This document shows, in pieces, positions 14,535-24,725 of a stretch of 64,000 bases of DNA (positions within the stretch are counted from its first letter, which is position 1; every line of letters begins with the position of its first letter). Source of the DNA: Clostridia bacterium. GTDB lineage: Bacteria > Bacillota > Clostridia > Peptostreptococcales > Acidaminobacteraceae. A program made the translations under genes and the position numbers. Below the pieces are notes generated by a model. That model did no database searches, was not told where the DNA came from, and saw nothing but the letters and a program-made list of their open reading frames with translations. The stretch spans positions 1 to 64,000 of the forward strand of contig JACUUV010000003.1 of assembly GCA_014859095.1 (NCBI GenBank), given 5' to 3'.

Positions 14535-16760
14535 TCAAACCCTCTCATGAAAAGTTCTGCCGATGACCTCCAATTGTTGGTCCTTGCTCAGTTTGTGGAA
14601 ATCAACCGCATAACCCGAAACGCGAATCGTAAGTGATGGATGTTTTTCCGGATGCTCCATGGCATCAATCAACCGTTCCTTGTTGAGAACATTCACATTG
14701 AGATGATGAGCACCGCCTTCGAAATACCCTTCCAATAAAGCGACCAAATTGGCTCTTCTGTCGGATTCAATTCTCCCAAGGGTCCCAGGTGTGACAGAAA
14801 ATGTGCACGAAATGCCATCTTTGCAATCTGAAAAAGGGAGTTTTGCCACCGAATTCAATGCTGCGATAGCACCATTTTTCTCGCGTCCCCTCATCGGATT
14901 CGCTCCAGGTGCGAAAGGTTCCCCTTTTCTTCTTCCATCGGGCGTATTGCCCGTTTTAAGACCATAAACGACATTGGATGTTATAGTCAGTAAGGAAAGC
15001 GTGTGTTCCGCATTTCTGTAGGTGTCGTATTTCGACAAATGCTTATGGAATGATTTTGGTATTTCTGTAGCAATTTGGTCCACCCGATCATCATCATTCC
15101 CAAATACAGGATAATCACCTTCCGTCACAAAATCCACTATCCAACCTTGATCATTTCTTACAGGTGTCACCTTTGAATGTTTTATTGCAGAAAGTGAATC
15201 CACAACAACGCTAAGCCCTGCTATTCCAAAAGCCATATATCGATGGACGTCTGTGTCGTGTAATGCCATCTGGGTTTTCTCATAGGCATATTTATCGTGC
15301 ATGTAATGGATCACATTCATGGTGTTGACATACTGCCCGCTCAACCAATCCGTATAAAAGTCAAAGCGTTCCATCACGGCTTCAAATTCCAGAGTCCGAT
15401 TGCCCATGACATCCATTTGTGGACCAATTTGTTCTCCGGTCATTTCATCATATCCTCCATTGAGCGCCAGCAAGAACACTTTTGGCAAATTGCATCTCGC
15501 TCCGAAAAATTGCATCTCTTTTCCAATCCTCATGGCGGAAACACAGCAAGCTATGCCATAATCATCCCCGAAGGTCGGTCTCATGAGATCATCATTCTCA
15601 TATTGTATGGCATCCGTCCGGATTGAGATTGCGGCACAATAGGCTTTGAACGGTTCGGGAAGACCTTTGGACCACAGCACTGTCAAATTGGGTTCTGGAG
15701 CCGCACCCAGGTTGACAAGCGTATTCAAGAAACGATAGGCGTTTTTAGTTACAAGCGTTCTCCCCTGAAGATCCATCCCCCCGACAGCCTCTGTGATCCA
15801 AAGGGGATCGCCCGCGAACAATTCGTTGTAATCCGGAGTCCTGAGTTGTCTTGCCAAGCGCAATTTTATGATAAAATCATCTATCAGTTCTTGTGCGCAC
15901 TTTTCGGACAAAACACCATTCAAAAGATCTCTTTCGATATAAATATCCAAAAATCCTCCAACTCTTCCAAGCGACATGGCAGCTCCATTTTGTTCTTTTA
16001 TGGCACCTAAATAGCCGTAGTAGGTCCACTGTATTGCTTCCTTGGCAGTTTCAGCCGGCCGTCCGATGTCGTGACCATATGCCCTAGCCATAACTTTCAA
16101 TTTGCCCAGAAAATCCACTTGTCTAAAGACTTCCTCCATCAAGCGTATGTTCTCCTCATTCATCGGCCGTTCTGATAAAACCTTCTGATCCGCTGATTTA
16201 TGTTCCATTAGTACATCGATGCCGTAAAGGGCAATTCTCCGATAGTCCCCGATGATGCGTCCTCTTCCATATGCGTCCGGCAAACCTGTGATCAGGCCAC
16301 TTTTTCTCAATTTTTTCATGGTTTCACTGTAAACTCTGAAGACTCCGTCATTGTGGGTTGTCTTGAACGAGAATTGCTCCTCGACACGATCTGATAATTT
16401 GTAGCCATAAGCCTCACAAGCATCTCTTGCCATTCGCATTCCCCCAAATGGGTTCACACTTCTCTTTAGTGGTGCGTCCGTCTGAAGCCCTACAATTTCT
16501 TCCAGAACAGCATCAATATAGCCTGGTTCGTAACTGAGAAGACTGGATACCCTATCGGTATCAATATCGAGCACCCCACCTCTCCGTTGTTCTTCTTCCA
16601 TCAGAGATGTCACCTTGCTCCAGAGTATTTCTGTCCGTTTAGTCGGTCCCTTTAAAAATGATTCATCTCCATAATAAGGTGTCACATTGCTTACAATGAA
16701 ATCTCTCACATCCACTTGTTCTTTCCACTTTGTTCCTTTAAATCCTTTCCATGCTTTCAT
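14535..16760 (-). CDS. pflB: Formate C-acetyltransferase (pyruvate formate-lyase)
   Basis: The 741-residue enzyme splits pyruvate with CoA into acetyl-CoA and formate. The adjacent catalytic cysteines ([12 protein letters not shown]) and the C-terminal glycyl-radical motif [12 protein letters not shown] are intact. The start at 16760 ([12 protein letters not shown]) follows CAGGAGG. A longer open frame to 16886 would run through the riboswitch and is rejected. pflA follows immediately. Expression is probably controlled by the ZTP riboswitch at 16809-16910: ZTP signals a lack of 10-formyl-tetrahydrofolate, which formate helps to make. Confidence 0.97.
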   Translation of the reverse strand: MKAWKGFKGTKWKEQVDVRDFIVSNVTPYYGDESFLKGPTKRTEILWSKVTSLMEEEQRRGGVLDIDTDRVSSLLSYEPGYIDAVLEEIVGLQTDAPLKRSVNPFGGMRMARDACEAYGYKLSDRVEEQFSFKTTHNDGVFRVYSETMKKLRKSGLITGLPDAYGRGRIIGDYRRIALYGIDVLMEHKSADQKVLSERPMNEENIRLMEEVFRQVDFLGKLKVMARAYGHDIGRPAETAKEAIQWTYYGYLGAIKEQNGAAMSLGRVGGFLDIYIERDLLNGVLSEKCAQELIDDFIIKLRLARQLRTPDYNELFAGDPLWITEAVGGMDLQGRTLVTKNAYRFLNTLVNLGAAPEPNLTVLWSKGLPEPFKAYCAAISIRTDAIQYENDDLMRPTFGDDYGIACCVSAMRIGKEMQFFGARCNLPKVFLLALNGGYDEMTGEQIGPQMDVMGNRTLEFEAVMERFDFYTDWLSGQYVNTMNVIHYMHDKYAYEKTQMALHDTDVHRYMAFGIAGLSVVVDSLSAIKHSKVTPVRNDQGWIVDFVTEGDYPVFGNDDDRVDQIATEIPKSFHKHLSKYDTYRNAEHTLSLLTITSNVVYGLKTGNTPDGRRKGEPFAPGANPMRGREKNGAIAALNSVAKLPFSDCKDGISCTFSVTPGTLGRIESDRRANLVALLEGYFEGGAHHLNVNVLNKERLIDAMEHPEKHPSLTIRVSGYAVDFHKLSKDQQLEVIGRTFHERV

Positions 16761-16808
16761 CTCAAAATCCTCCTGTCCAAATGGTTGTTCCAGGCGCGTC
16801 AGGTAATA

Positions 16809-16910
16809 AAAAAACCGACACGCCCAGACATAGATATGCCCAGGCGGTCGGCTGTTGATCCTTCTCAATCCCTCGTGGTATCCCACTTATTCCGCCAGTT
16901 TTGAGAATTC
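16809..16910 (-). promoter_or_regulatory. ZTP (pfl motif) riboswitch with terminator upstream of pflB
   Basis: On the minus strand the leader contains GGCGGAATAAG, a GTGG...CCAC hairpin (GTGGGATACCAC), GAGGGA, and then the hallmark CCGACCGCCTGGGCA, all in the order of the ZTP riboswitch aptamer. The last conserved segment forms the 5' side of a long terminator (CCGAC...GTCGG, 16815-16851) followed by seven T. This is the usual expression platform, in which ligand binding prevents termination. It lies about 50 bases before pflB, the gene after which the motif was first named. Identification is by eye from known consensus features. Confidence 0.88.
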
Positions 16911-16921
16911 TTTTTATTGAT

Positions 16922-18889
16922 TTATTTTTTTAAAAGCTTCTTTGATCGAGCCACAACGTTTTGAACTGTGAAACCAAAAGCTTCGAAAAGTACTTCCGCT
17001 GGTGCTGATGCACCGAAATCATCCATTCCAATCACATCACACGCATATTTGTGCCATCCGAATGAAGAGCCTGCCTCAATAGCGAGTTTAGGTATACCGT
17101 CCACCAGAATCGAGCGTTTGTAGTCGTCGGACTGTCCATCAAAAAGTTCCTGGCAAGGCATCGAAACCACTCTTGCATCTATACCTTCAGCTAAAAGCGC
17201 TGATTGTGCATCCATAGCTAGTGCCACTTCAGAACCGGTAGCGATGAGAATCAACTCCGCTTTGCTTTTCTCTTTTGAGATCACATAAGCACCCTTTAGC
17301 GCTTCTCTTGAAGAACCATCGAATTCGCGAAGATTCTGACGGGTCAAGACCAATGCAGTCGGGCGATCTTTTGTTGTCATAGCAACATACCATGCCGCCG
17401 AAACTTCTCTTGCATCTGCAGGTCTTATCACTTGCAATCTTGGTACTGCACGAAGCATCGCAAGTTGATCTACAGGTTGGTGGGTTGGACCATCTTCACC
17501 GACACCGATGCTGTCATGAGTAAGAATGTATGTCACAGGTAAATTCATAAGAGCGGCCAAACGAATTGCAGGCTTCATGTAATCCGCGAACACAAAGAAT
17601 GTTGCGGCATATGCACGAAGACCACCATGTGCCTGGATGCCATTTGCAATTGCTGTCATGGCATGTTCTCTTACACCAAAGTGAAGGTTTGAACCATGAC
17701 GTTGATGTGCAAAGTAAGAATCTCTCTTTTTCATATCTGAGTTGTTCGATGGAGAGAGGTCCGCTGAACCTCCGAAGAAGTTAGGTACCACATCAGCCAA
17801 CTTGTTAAGGACTTTTCCGGATGAACTTCTTGAAGCCACTGCTTCTGAATAATTCCAAAATTCATCTGATTCAAGGAAAGCCATTGGCGCATCGCCACTG
17901 AACCATTGCTTGTAAGCTGCTGCCAGTTCAGGATAAGCTTTTTCATATTGTTCAAAAAGTGAGTTCCACTCAGTTTCTTTTTCAGTGAGCTTCACTACTT
18001 CATTTTTCAAAAATGCTCTGATGTCTGCAGGGACATCAAATGGTGCTTTGCCTTCCCAACCAGCAAATGCTTTCAGTTCAGCCACACCGTCATCGCCAAG
18101 TGGTGAGCCATGGACTTTATTAGAGCCTTGCTTTGAGGCAACGCCGTAACCGATTATGGTTTTAACTATGATGATCGAAGGTCTTTCAGTTTCAGCTTTA
18201 GCCGCTTCAAGAGCTTCTTGGATAGCTGCCACATCATTGCCATCTTCAACAGTGAGCACTTGCCAGTGCATGGCTTCGAAACGCATGCCTACATCTTCTG
18301 TGAAAGCAAGATCTGTACTGCCTTCAATGGAAATTTTGTTGGAATCGTACATCAAAATGAGTTTTCCAAGTTTCAATGTCCCTGCAAGTGATGCGGCTTC
18401 ATATGAAATGCCTTCCATTAAACAACCGTCACCTGAAAGTGCGAACGTGTAATGATCTACAATAGGGAATTCCGGTTTGTTGAACTCCGCTGCGAGTCTT
18501 GTTTCTGCCATGGCAAATCCAACCGCATTCGCAAGACCTTGACCAAGTGGTCCGGTAGAGATTTCAATACCTTTGGTATGACCGTATTCAGGGTGTCCTG
18601 GTGTCTTGCTGCCAAATTGTCTGAAGTTTTTGATTTCTTCCATTGGAAGATCATACTCAAATAAATTGAGTAATGAATAAATAAGCATGGACCCATGGCC
18701 TGCCGAGAGGATAAATCTGTCTCTGTTATGCCATTCAGGATTGCCAGGACTGTGTTTCAGGACCTTTGACCATAATGTGTATGCCATCGGTGCAGCGCCA
18801 AGCGGAAGGCCTGGGTGACCCGAATTTGCAGCTTGAACGCCTTCAGCCGAAAGAACTCTTATGGCGTTTATAACCTTTGTATCCATCAT
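16922..18889 (-). CDS. tkt: Transketolase
   Basis: The 655-residue thiamine-diphosphate enzyme has the N-terminal sugar-phosphate region SGHPGLPLGAAPMAY, the TPP-binding segment SGDGCLMEG, and the pyrimidine-domain motifs FGVREHAM and THDSIGVGEDGPTHQP. It moves two-carbon units in the non-oxidative pentose phosphate pathway. A promoter (TTGTTA, 17 bases, TATAAT) lies just upstream. The next terminator downstream is the one inside the pflB riboswitch, so read-through from tkt could also be governed by ZTP. Confidence 0.97.
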   Translation of the reverse strand: MMDTKVINAIRVLSAEGVQAANSGHPGLPLGAAPMAYTLWSKVLKHSPGNPEWHNRDRFILSAGHGSMLIYSLLNLFEYDLPMEEIKNFRQFGSKTPGHPEYGHTKGIEISTGPLGQGLANAVGFAMAETRLAAEFNKPEFPIVDHYTFALSGDGCLMEGISYEAASLAGTLKLGKLILMYDSNKISIEGSTDLAFTEDVGMRFEAMHWQVLTVEDGNDVAAIQEALEAAKAETERPSIIIVKTIIGYGVASKQGSNKVHGSPLGDDGVAELKAFAGWEGKAPFDVPADIRAFLKNEVVKLTEKETEWNSLFEQYEKAYPELAAAYKQWFSGDAPMAFLESDEFWNYSEAVASRSSSGKVLNKLADVVPNFFGGSADLSPSNNSDMKKRDSYFAHQRHGSNLHFGVREHAMTAIANGIQAHGGLRAYAATFFVFADYMKPAIRLAALMNLPVTYILTHDSIGVGEDGPTHQPVDQLAMLRAVPRLQVIRPADAREVSAAWYVAMTTKDRPTALVLTRQNLREFDGSSREALKGAYVISKEKSKAELILIATGSEVALAMDAQSALLAEGIDARVVSMPCQELFDGQSDDYKRSILVDGIPKLAIEAGSSFGWHKYACDVIGMDDFGASAPAEVLFEAFGFTVQNVVARSKKLLKK

Positions 18890-18929
18890 ATTGATACCAA
18901 CCTTTCTTCAACTTAAATATTCCATAAAT

Positions 18930-18958
18930 ATTATATAGGTTCTTACTTAGAATAACAA
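18930..18958 (-). promoter_or_regulatory. Promoter of transketolase
   Basis: On the minus strand TTGTTA (18953-18958) and TATAAT (18930-18935) are separated by 17 bases, about 40 bases before the start codon at 18889. Confidence 0.6.
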
Positions 18959-18978
18959 CCGCTTATTCACACTAAAAT

Positions 18979-19023
18979 GAAAAGAGCGTTCTTGGAATCG
19001 ATGCCCTTAAACGCTCTTTTTCT
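18979..19023 (-). terminator. Terminator after hfq
   Basis: AAAAAGAGCGTT pairs with AACGCTCTTTT around a loop of 18-19 bases, with T-rich flanks, just after the hfq stop codon. It ends the miaB-mutS-mutL-miaA-hfq series. Confidence 0.85.
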
Positions 19024-19028
19024 AAATG

Positions 19029-19250
19029 TCATGCCTGAAAATTAATGGTTTTCGATGGTATAATCGTTGAAATCGCATGCTTGTAAATCATTTGTTGCTT
19101 GCCTTCGCTGTCAAGCACAATCGTGTAACTGTCAAAACCCTTTACCAAACCTCTGATCTGGTATCCGCTGATCAAGAAAATTGTAATCGGTGTTTGGTCT
19201 TTCCTACATTGATTCAAAAATACATCTTGTAAATTGATTGTATTTTTCAT
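19029..19250 (-). CDS. hfq: RNA chaperone Hfq
   Basis: The 73-residue protein has the Sm1 region ([20 protein letters not shown]) and the Sm2 motif [12 protein letters not shown], with almost no C-terminal tail, as in other Gram-positive Hfq proteins. It forms a hexamer that binds small RNAs and mRNAs. It follows miaA by 18 bases, the classic miaA-hfq arrangement, and is followed by a strong terminator. It is a possible partner for the small RNA proposed at 6862-7031. Confidence 0.96.
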   Translation of the reverse strand: MKNTINLQDVFLNQCRKDQTPITIFLISGYQIRGLVKGFDSYTIVLDSEGKQQMIYKHAISTIIPSKTINFQA

Positions 19251-19268
19251 AAATCCCCCTCCTTCTCT

Positions 19269-20192
19269 CTATTTTTTTATCTTTGACAGGATTTCTTCTG
19301 TGATGTCCTTTACCGATGTGAACTTATCGAGGTCAATCCATTCCATATCTCTATATCGTCTGAACCATGTCATTTGTCTTTTGGCATATCTTCTGCTGCT
19401 TTGTTTTAAAACAGTCACCATGGTGTCAAAATCATATTTGTCTTCCAGATAATCCAAAACTTCCTTATATCCTATACCCTGCATGGACTGATAACTACCA
19501 TCAATTCCATCATTTTTTAATTTTTTTACTTCTTCGAGTAAACCGGATGAAAACATGATATCCACACGCTGGTTGATGCGCCCGTAAAGCTTTAGGCGCG
19601 AACGGGTAAGGCCTATGATGATAGTCTCATAATCGGCAGTCGGGATCGGATCGGATGCAAAGTCAGACATGGGTTTTCCAGTCCGTTTATTGACTTCAAG
19701 CGCCCTGATGACCCTGCGAAGATTATTGGCATGAACTTTTCCCGCTGCCTCAGGATCGATGGCTTCAAGCATTTGATGCAATGCCTCTTTCCCTTTTTCC
19801 TCTGCTATCTTCTCAAGTGATTGTCTGTATTCATCATCAGACTCTGTTTTTCCAAAATCCATATCATATAGCAGCGCATTGACATAAAGTCCGGTACCAC
19901 CTGTGACGATTGGGGTTTTGCCTCTTGACCTGATCTCTCGAATCGCTTCTTTTGCCAGATGAGTATAATCGCTGACAGAAAAGGAAATTTCCGGATCAAC
20001 GAAATCGAGGAGATGATGTGGTACGCCATCCATTTCTTCAGGTGTCGGTTTTGCTGATCCTATATCCAGTTTCTTGTAGATTTGAACAGAATCGGCTGAA
20101 ACGATTTCTCCATTCAGCGCTTTCGCGAGTTCGATGGACACATCAGTCTTTCCTACTGCCGTCGGTCCTACTATGAAAATGACTTTATCCAT
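19269..20192 (-). CDS. miaA: tRNA dimethylallyltransferase
   Basis: The 307-residue enzyme has the P-loop GPTAVGKT and the family motifs SADSVQIYKKLDIGSAKP and GGTGLYVNALLY. It adds a dimethylallyl group to A37 of tRNAs that read codons starting with U; MiaB, encoded upstream in the same series, then thiolates the product. The start is taken at ATG 20192, with AGGTG 8 bases upstream; an in-frame GTG at 20201 lies within that ribosome binding site. Confidence 0.95.
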   Translation of the reverse strand: MDKVIFIVGPTAVGKTDVSIELAKALNGEIVSADSVQIYKKLDIGSAKPTPEEMDGVPHHLLDFVDPEISFSVSDYTHLAKEAIREIRSRGKTPIVTGGTGLYVNALLYDMDFGKTESDDEYRQSLEKIAEEKGKEALHQMLEAIDPEAAGKVHANNLRRVIRALEVNKRTGKPMSDFASDPIPTADYETIIIGLTRSRLKLYGRINQRVDIMFSSGLLEEVKKLKNDGIDGSYQSMQGIGYKEVLDYLEDKYDFDTMVTVLKQSSRRYAKRQMTWFRRYRDMEWIDLDKFTSVKDITEEILSKIKK

Positions 20193-20256
20193 TACTGCCA
20201 CACCTACTTATTATAATATAATTTTGTCAAAATTGTAACACTATAGAATCGTTTTT

Positions 20257-22059
20257 TCACAATATCCTTTTGAACTTTCTTTCAATCTCAGGTTTTCCGA
20301 ACTGGATGACTATCGGTCTGCCATGAGGACAAGTGTAAGGCGATTCAAGGGTCGATAGTTGTTCCACCAATGCATCCACTTCTATGGAATGAATCGCATC
20401 ATTGGCTTTTATCGCAGCCTTGCATGCTCTGGAAGCCAGTTTTTCCTCTATATGGTCTTCTATTCCCGTTCTTGTGCCTTCAAGAATTTCCGAAAACATC
20501 AATTTGGCGCTCTGAATGGAAAGAAGGCTTGGAATCTCCCTCAGTATAACAGTCGAATTGCCAAAAATCTCATATTCAAATCCCATACTGATGATAAAGG
20601 AAGCCATTTGATCCAGTGCACCCATATCCATGGCATCCAATTCCACTGTTTCGGGAATCAAAAGCATCTGAGAGGAAATTTCCTGGTTATTGAAGGCATG
20701 CATGAACTGTTCATATAGTATTTTTTCATGGGCGGCATGCTGATCAATCATGACCAACTGAGAATTTTTTTCAAAAATAAGATAGGTCTTGTCAAAAACA
20801 CCTATATAGACCAGTCCATCATAAACGGAGTCTCTGCTGATTTCCGGGGATTCCCGCACCAAATCATCTGCGAAGGCATTCATCTGCGAGATGGCCTCAA
20901 AATCGACTTTTTCAGGTGTGAATGCCGGTGGTGAATATGCAGGTTGTGAATATGCAGGTTGTGAATATGTCGCGGTCGGAGGCTCCAATATGGCTTCTGG
21001 TCTGCCCGAATCGGAGGGTTTCACAAACACTTCCTTTTCACTGAAAGTCACTTGGGGAACTTGATCGTACAGATGAAATGATTTTTTAAGTGCCATATAG
21101 ATCAATTGTTTGATTTTTCCCTCATCGTGAAATTTGATCTCCGTTTTGGCGGGATGAATGTTCACATCCACCGATGCGGGTGGGACATCAATGAAGAGAA
21201 AACATACGGCATGCCTGCCACCCATCAGATATGGTCTATAAGCCATTTGTACGACGTCTTTGATTACATCGCTCTTTACATACCTCCCATTGACAAAAGT
21301 CAGCTGATGGCTCTTAGTGCCCTTTGTATAGTCGAATTTGGAAACGAATCCGTGAATGCTGATATCGTCATGGGATTCGCTGATTTTATGGAGATGTTTG
21401 AGTATTCCTGTTTCGTAGATCGAAAAAATGGCATTCCCGAGATCACCTTTGCCGGGGGTATGGAACACAAGTCGATCATCGTTCGCATACTTGAATGCGA
21501 TTTCGGGGTGCGAAATGGCGAGTGTGCTGACAAGCTCGGTGATGGACTTCGCTTCAGCTTGATCGCTTTTCAAAAATTTGAGTCTGGCGGGTGTATTGAA
21601 GAAGAGGTCTTTGACAAAGATGCTCGTTCCTCTTATGGCACCGACTTCAGTTTGCTTCAGGATCTTGCCGCCCGCTGCCAGAATTTTGGTCCCGTAGGAG
21701 GCGCCTTCGCACATTGTGATCATCTCGACCTGAGAAACAGCGCAAATGCTGGAGAGCGCCTCACCTCTAAAACCCAAGCTATGTGTGTCATATAGGTCCT
21801 CAATCGATCTGATTTTGCTTGTAGCATGGCGTTCAAACACCAAAGTCAAGTCCTCAATGTGTATGCCTGAACCATTGTCAGAGACCCTTATGCTTTTTTT
21901 TCCACCGTTTTTGACGTCGATCACAATTTCATCCGCACCGGCATCGATGGCATTCTCCACCAGTTCTTTAACGACCATGGCAGGTCTTTCCACCACTTCT
22001 CCGGCTGCGATTTTACTTGCGGTGAACTCATCCAATAATTTTATGCGTCTCATTTCCAT
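20257..22059 (-). CDS. mutL: DNA mismatch repair protein MutL
   Basis: The 600-residue protein has the GHKL ATPase motifs ELVENAIDAGADE, DNGSGI and GFRGEALSSI in the first 110 residues. A proline-rich linker with tandem copies of SQPAY follows, then a C-terminal endonuclease-type domain containing DQHAAHEKILYE (the DQHAxxE metal site), ACKAAIKAND and CPHGRP. The intact DQHA motif implies a nicking MutL, as in organisms without MutH. The start at 22059 lies one base after the mutS stop, with AGGAAGAGG inside mutS. Confidence 0.96.
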   Translation of the reverse strand: MEMRRIKLLDEFTASKIAAGEVVERPAMVVKELVENAIDAGADEIVIDVKNGGKKSIRVSDNGSGIHIEDLTLVFERHATSKIRSIEDLYDTHSLGFRGEALSSICAVSQVEMITMCEGASYGTKILAAGGKILKQTEVGAIRGTSIFVKDLFFNTPARLKFLKSDQAEAKSITELVSTLAISHPEIAFKYANDDRLVFHTPGKGDLGNAIFSIYETGILKHLHKISESHDDISIHGFVSKFDYTKGTKSHQLTFVNGRYVKSDVIKDVVQMAYRPYLMGGRHAVCFLFIDVPPASVDVNIHPAKTEIKFHDEGKIKQLIYMALKKSFHLYDQVPQVTFSEKEVFVKPSDSGRPEAILEPPTATYSQPAYSQPAYSPPAFTPEKVDFEAISQMNAFADDLVRESPEISRDSVYDGLVYIGVFDKTYLIFEKNSQLVMIDQHAAHEKILYEQFMHAFNNQEISSQMLLIPETVELDAMDMGALDQMASFIISMGFEYEIFGNSTVILREIPSLLSIQSAKLMFSEILEGTRTGIEDHIEEKLASRACKAAIKANDAIHSIEVDALVEQLSTLESPYTCPHGRPIVIQFGKPEIERKFKRIL

Positions 22060-22060
22060 C

Positions 22061-24706
22061 TCAACCTCTTCCTGATTGATCTTTGAAATCGGTGACAATC
22101 TTATAAAGCGTGTTCATTGCTTCGATGGGCGTCATCCGATCGATTTCCAATTGGTCGATGAACCTGTAAAGCCCTTCTGTGATGCCAAATTCAGATGGTG
22201 CTGTCACAAATTGCCCGTTTGAACCGCTTTGTTCATCGTGTTCCTTGAGATTTTGAATATTGTTGTTGATGTCATTGATTTCCAGCTTCGCAAGAATCTC
22301 TTTGGCCCTTTGAATGACCGGTCCCGGTACTCCTGCCAGTTTTGCCACCTGGATTCCGAAACTCTGGTTGGCACCACCCGGCTCGATCTTTCGGAGAAAT
22401 ATGATGTCGTCCTTGGATTCTTTTACGGCAATCCTGAAATTTTTGACCCCTTCTATGTGCCCTTCAAGCTCTGTTAGCTCATGATAATGAGTCGCAAACA
22501 AAGTCTTCGCATGAATGCCTGAATGTTTGGCTATATATTCCACCACACTCCACGCGATGCTGAGGCCGTCATAAGTGCTCGTTCCTCTACCAATTTCGTC
22601 GAGAATGATCAGAGATTTTGGCGTGGCATTGTTGAGTATGTTCGCCAGTTCGTTCATTTCCACCATGAAAGTCGACTGCCCTTGAGACAGGTCATCCGAC
22701 GCTCCAACTCTGGTGAATATACGGTCTACTATACCGATTTCCGCTTTTTCAGCTGGAACATAACACCCGATTTGAGCCATCAAGGTGATGAGTGCAACCT
22801 GTCTGAGATAGGTGGACTTACCAGCCATATTGGGACCGGTGATGATATAGAATTGATGTCCTTTGTGATCCAGATGGGTATCGTTTGGAACAAAAATCGT
22901 ATCGTTGAATATGCGTTCAATCACCGGGTGCCTTCCATGCTTGATTTTTATGGTGGATTGATCGTTTATTTTCGGTTTGACATAGCCGTATCTGTAACTG
23001 CATTCCGCGAATGAGAGCAGTGCGTCCAATGATGCGATCGCATTCGCTGTACTCTTGATCTGGTCGATATGAACCATGATGTCCTGTTTGAGTGTGATGA
23101 AGAGTTCCAGTTCCAGTCGCCCGATTTTTTCTTCCGCACCGAGCACGGTCTCTTCAAGTTGTTTGAGCTCAGGGGTGATATATCTTTCCGCATTTGCAAG
23201 CGTTTGTTTTCTGATATACTCCTCAGGTGCATTTTTGATGCTGCCTCTGGAAATTTCGATATAGTAGCCGAACACTTTATTGAACCCGATTTTCAGATTC
23301 TTTATACCCGTGCGCTCCCTTTCACTGTGTTCAATGCCCAATATCCATTGTTTGCCGTTCAGTGCGGCATCTCTTAAGCTATCGAGCTCCACATTGTACC
23401 CGGATCGGATCACTCCACCCTCTTTAATGCCAAACGGAGGCTCCTCAATAATGGCATTGTCTATAAGTTGAAATACATTTTGAAGCGGATCGATTTCAGA
23501 ATCTATGGTCTCAAATTCTCCTGTGGAGAGATCTGAAATATAGGCTTTGATATCAGGTAAAACGAGCAGTGATTGCTTGAGAGCCACCAGATCTCTCGGA
23601 TTGACACTGCCATAAACCAGTTTGGAGGTCAAGCGCTCAAGATCGTAGATTTCTTTTAAAAGCGTTCTCAGATCACTTCTGAGCATCAGGTCATCAACAA
23701 GGACTTCCACTGTACTCAGACGTTTTTCTATGCTTTTTTTATTGAGCAAAGGTTCTTCCACCCATGATTTGATCCGCCTGGCTCCCATTGCCGTACAAGT
23801 TTTGTCGATAACCCATAATAGACTTCCTTTCTTATCCCCCGTCCTCATGGTCTCAACGAGTTCAAGATTGCGTCTAGTGAATTTGTCGAGCATCATGAAA
23901 TTCGAGTGATTGTACAGTTCTATCCTGGAAATATGCATGAGCGGCACTTTAGCGGTCTCTTCAACATAGGCAAGAAGCGCACCGCTGGCGCAAAGTGCCA
24001 CAGGATAATCAGAAAACCCTAGTGATTCCGGTGAATAGACATTAAGGATACGTTCTATGGTGATCTCACTCGAATGGATCAGGAATGCATGGTCCAAATA
24101 AGGGGTGAAACTGATGTTGTTCGCTTTGATGTAATCCGCCAGTTGAGGGTCGATTTCACCGCTTATAGGATAAATGATCTCACTCGGTTCGATTTTCATG
24201 ACTTCATCCATCAAAATTGAAAAGCCGACCACTTCAGTGGATTTGAATGCACCGGTAGTGATATCACAGTAAGCGAGTCCATAGCCGTTTTCACTTTTGA
24301 AGACCGCCGCAATGTAATTGTTGCTCGAGGCATCGAGCATTTCAGGATCTGTGATTGTACCGGGTGTCACAATTCTGACAACTTCCCTTTTTACGATGCC
24401 TTTGGCGAGGGCGGGATCTTCTGTCTGTTCACAAATGGCGACTTTTATGCCCTTTTCCACCAGTTTCTTGATGTAACCATCCACTGCGTGGTAAGGAACC
24501 CCACAGAGCGGAGCCTTATCCTCAAGCCCGCAGTTTCGAGCCGTTAAAGTGATTTCGAGTTCTCTTGCCGCCTTGACGGCATCGTCAAAGAACATTTCGT
24601 AGAAATCACCCAATCGGTAGAGTAGGATATAGTCCATATATTGGTCTTTAATTTCAAAATACTGTTTCATCATCGGTGTTAGCTTGGAACGATCCACATT
24701 CATCAT
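22061..24706 (-). CDS. mutS: DNA mismatch repair protein MutS
   Basis: The 881-residue protein has the mismatch-reading DFYEMFFDDA motif near the N-terminus (the family F-x-E), connector and lever domains, and a C-terminal ABC-type ATPase with Walker A GPNMAGKST, DDLSQGQSTFMVEM and Walker B LIILDEIGRGTST. It recognises base mismatches and recruits MutL, encoded immediately downstream. The start at 24706 follows AAGGAACC, 19 bases after miaB ends. The length is normal. Confidence 0.97.
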   Translation of the reverse strand: MMNVDRSKLTPMMKQYFEIKDQYMDYILLYRLGDFYEMFFDDAVKAARELEITLTARNCGLEDKAPLCGVPYHAVDGYIKKLVEKGIKVAICEQTEDPALAKGIVKREVVRIVTPGTITDPEMLDASSNNYIAAVFKSENGYGLAYCDITTGAFKSTEVVGFSILMDEVMKIEPSEIIYPISGEIDPQLADYIKANNISFTPYLDHAFLIHSSEITIERILNVYSPESLGFSDYPVALCASGALLAYVEETAKVPLMHISRIELYNHSNFMMLDKFTRRNLELVETMRTGDKKGSLLWVIDKTCTAMGARRIKSWVEEPLLNKKSIEKRLSTVEVLVDDLMLRSDLRTLLKEIYDLERLTSKLVYGSVNPRDLVALKQSLLVLPDIKAYISDLSTGEFETIDSEIDPLQNVFQLIDNAIIEEPPFGIKEGGVIRSGYNVELDSLRDAALNGKQWILGIEHSERERTGIKNLKIGFNKVFGYYIEISRGSIKNAPEEYIRKQTLANAERYITPELKQLEETVLGAEEKIGRLELELFITLKQDIMVHIDQIKSTANAIASLDALLSFAECSYRYGYVKPKINDQSTIKIKHGRHPVIERIFNDTIFVPNDTHLDHKGHQFYIITGPNMAGKSTYLRQVALITLMAQIGCYVPAEKAEIGIVDRIFTRVGASDDLSQGQSTFMVEMNELANILNNATPKSLIILDEIGRGTSTYDGLSIAWSVVEYIAKHSGIHAKTLFATHYHELTELEGHIEGVKNFRIAVKESKDDIIFLRKIEPGGANQSFGIQVAKLAGVPGPVIQRAKEILAKLEINDINNNIQNLKEHDEQSGSNGQFVTAPSEFGITEGLYRFIDQLEIDRMTPIEAMNTLYKIVTDFKDQSGRG

Positions 24707-24725
24707 ATTAGGTTCCTTCGATTAA

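Noticed and set aside
16761-16886. N-terminal extension of pflB
   Set aside because: The open frame runs through the ZTP riboswitch and terminator, and the ATG at 16760 has an ideal ribosome binding site and begins the conserved protein.
21106-21795. A 229-codon open frame on the plus strand
   Set aside because: It lies wholly antisense to the ATPase part of mutL, which has intact family motifs, and it has no ribosome binding site or family features. Similar long antisense frames (for example 5237-5713 and 22523-23014) were rejected for the same reason.
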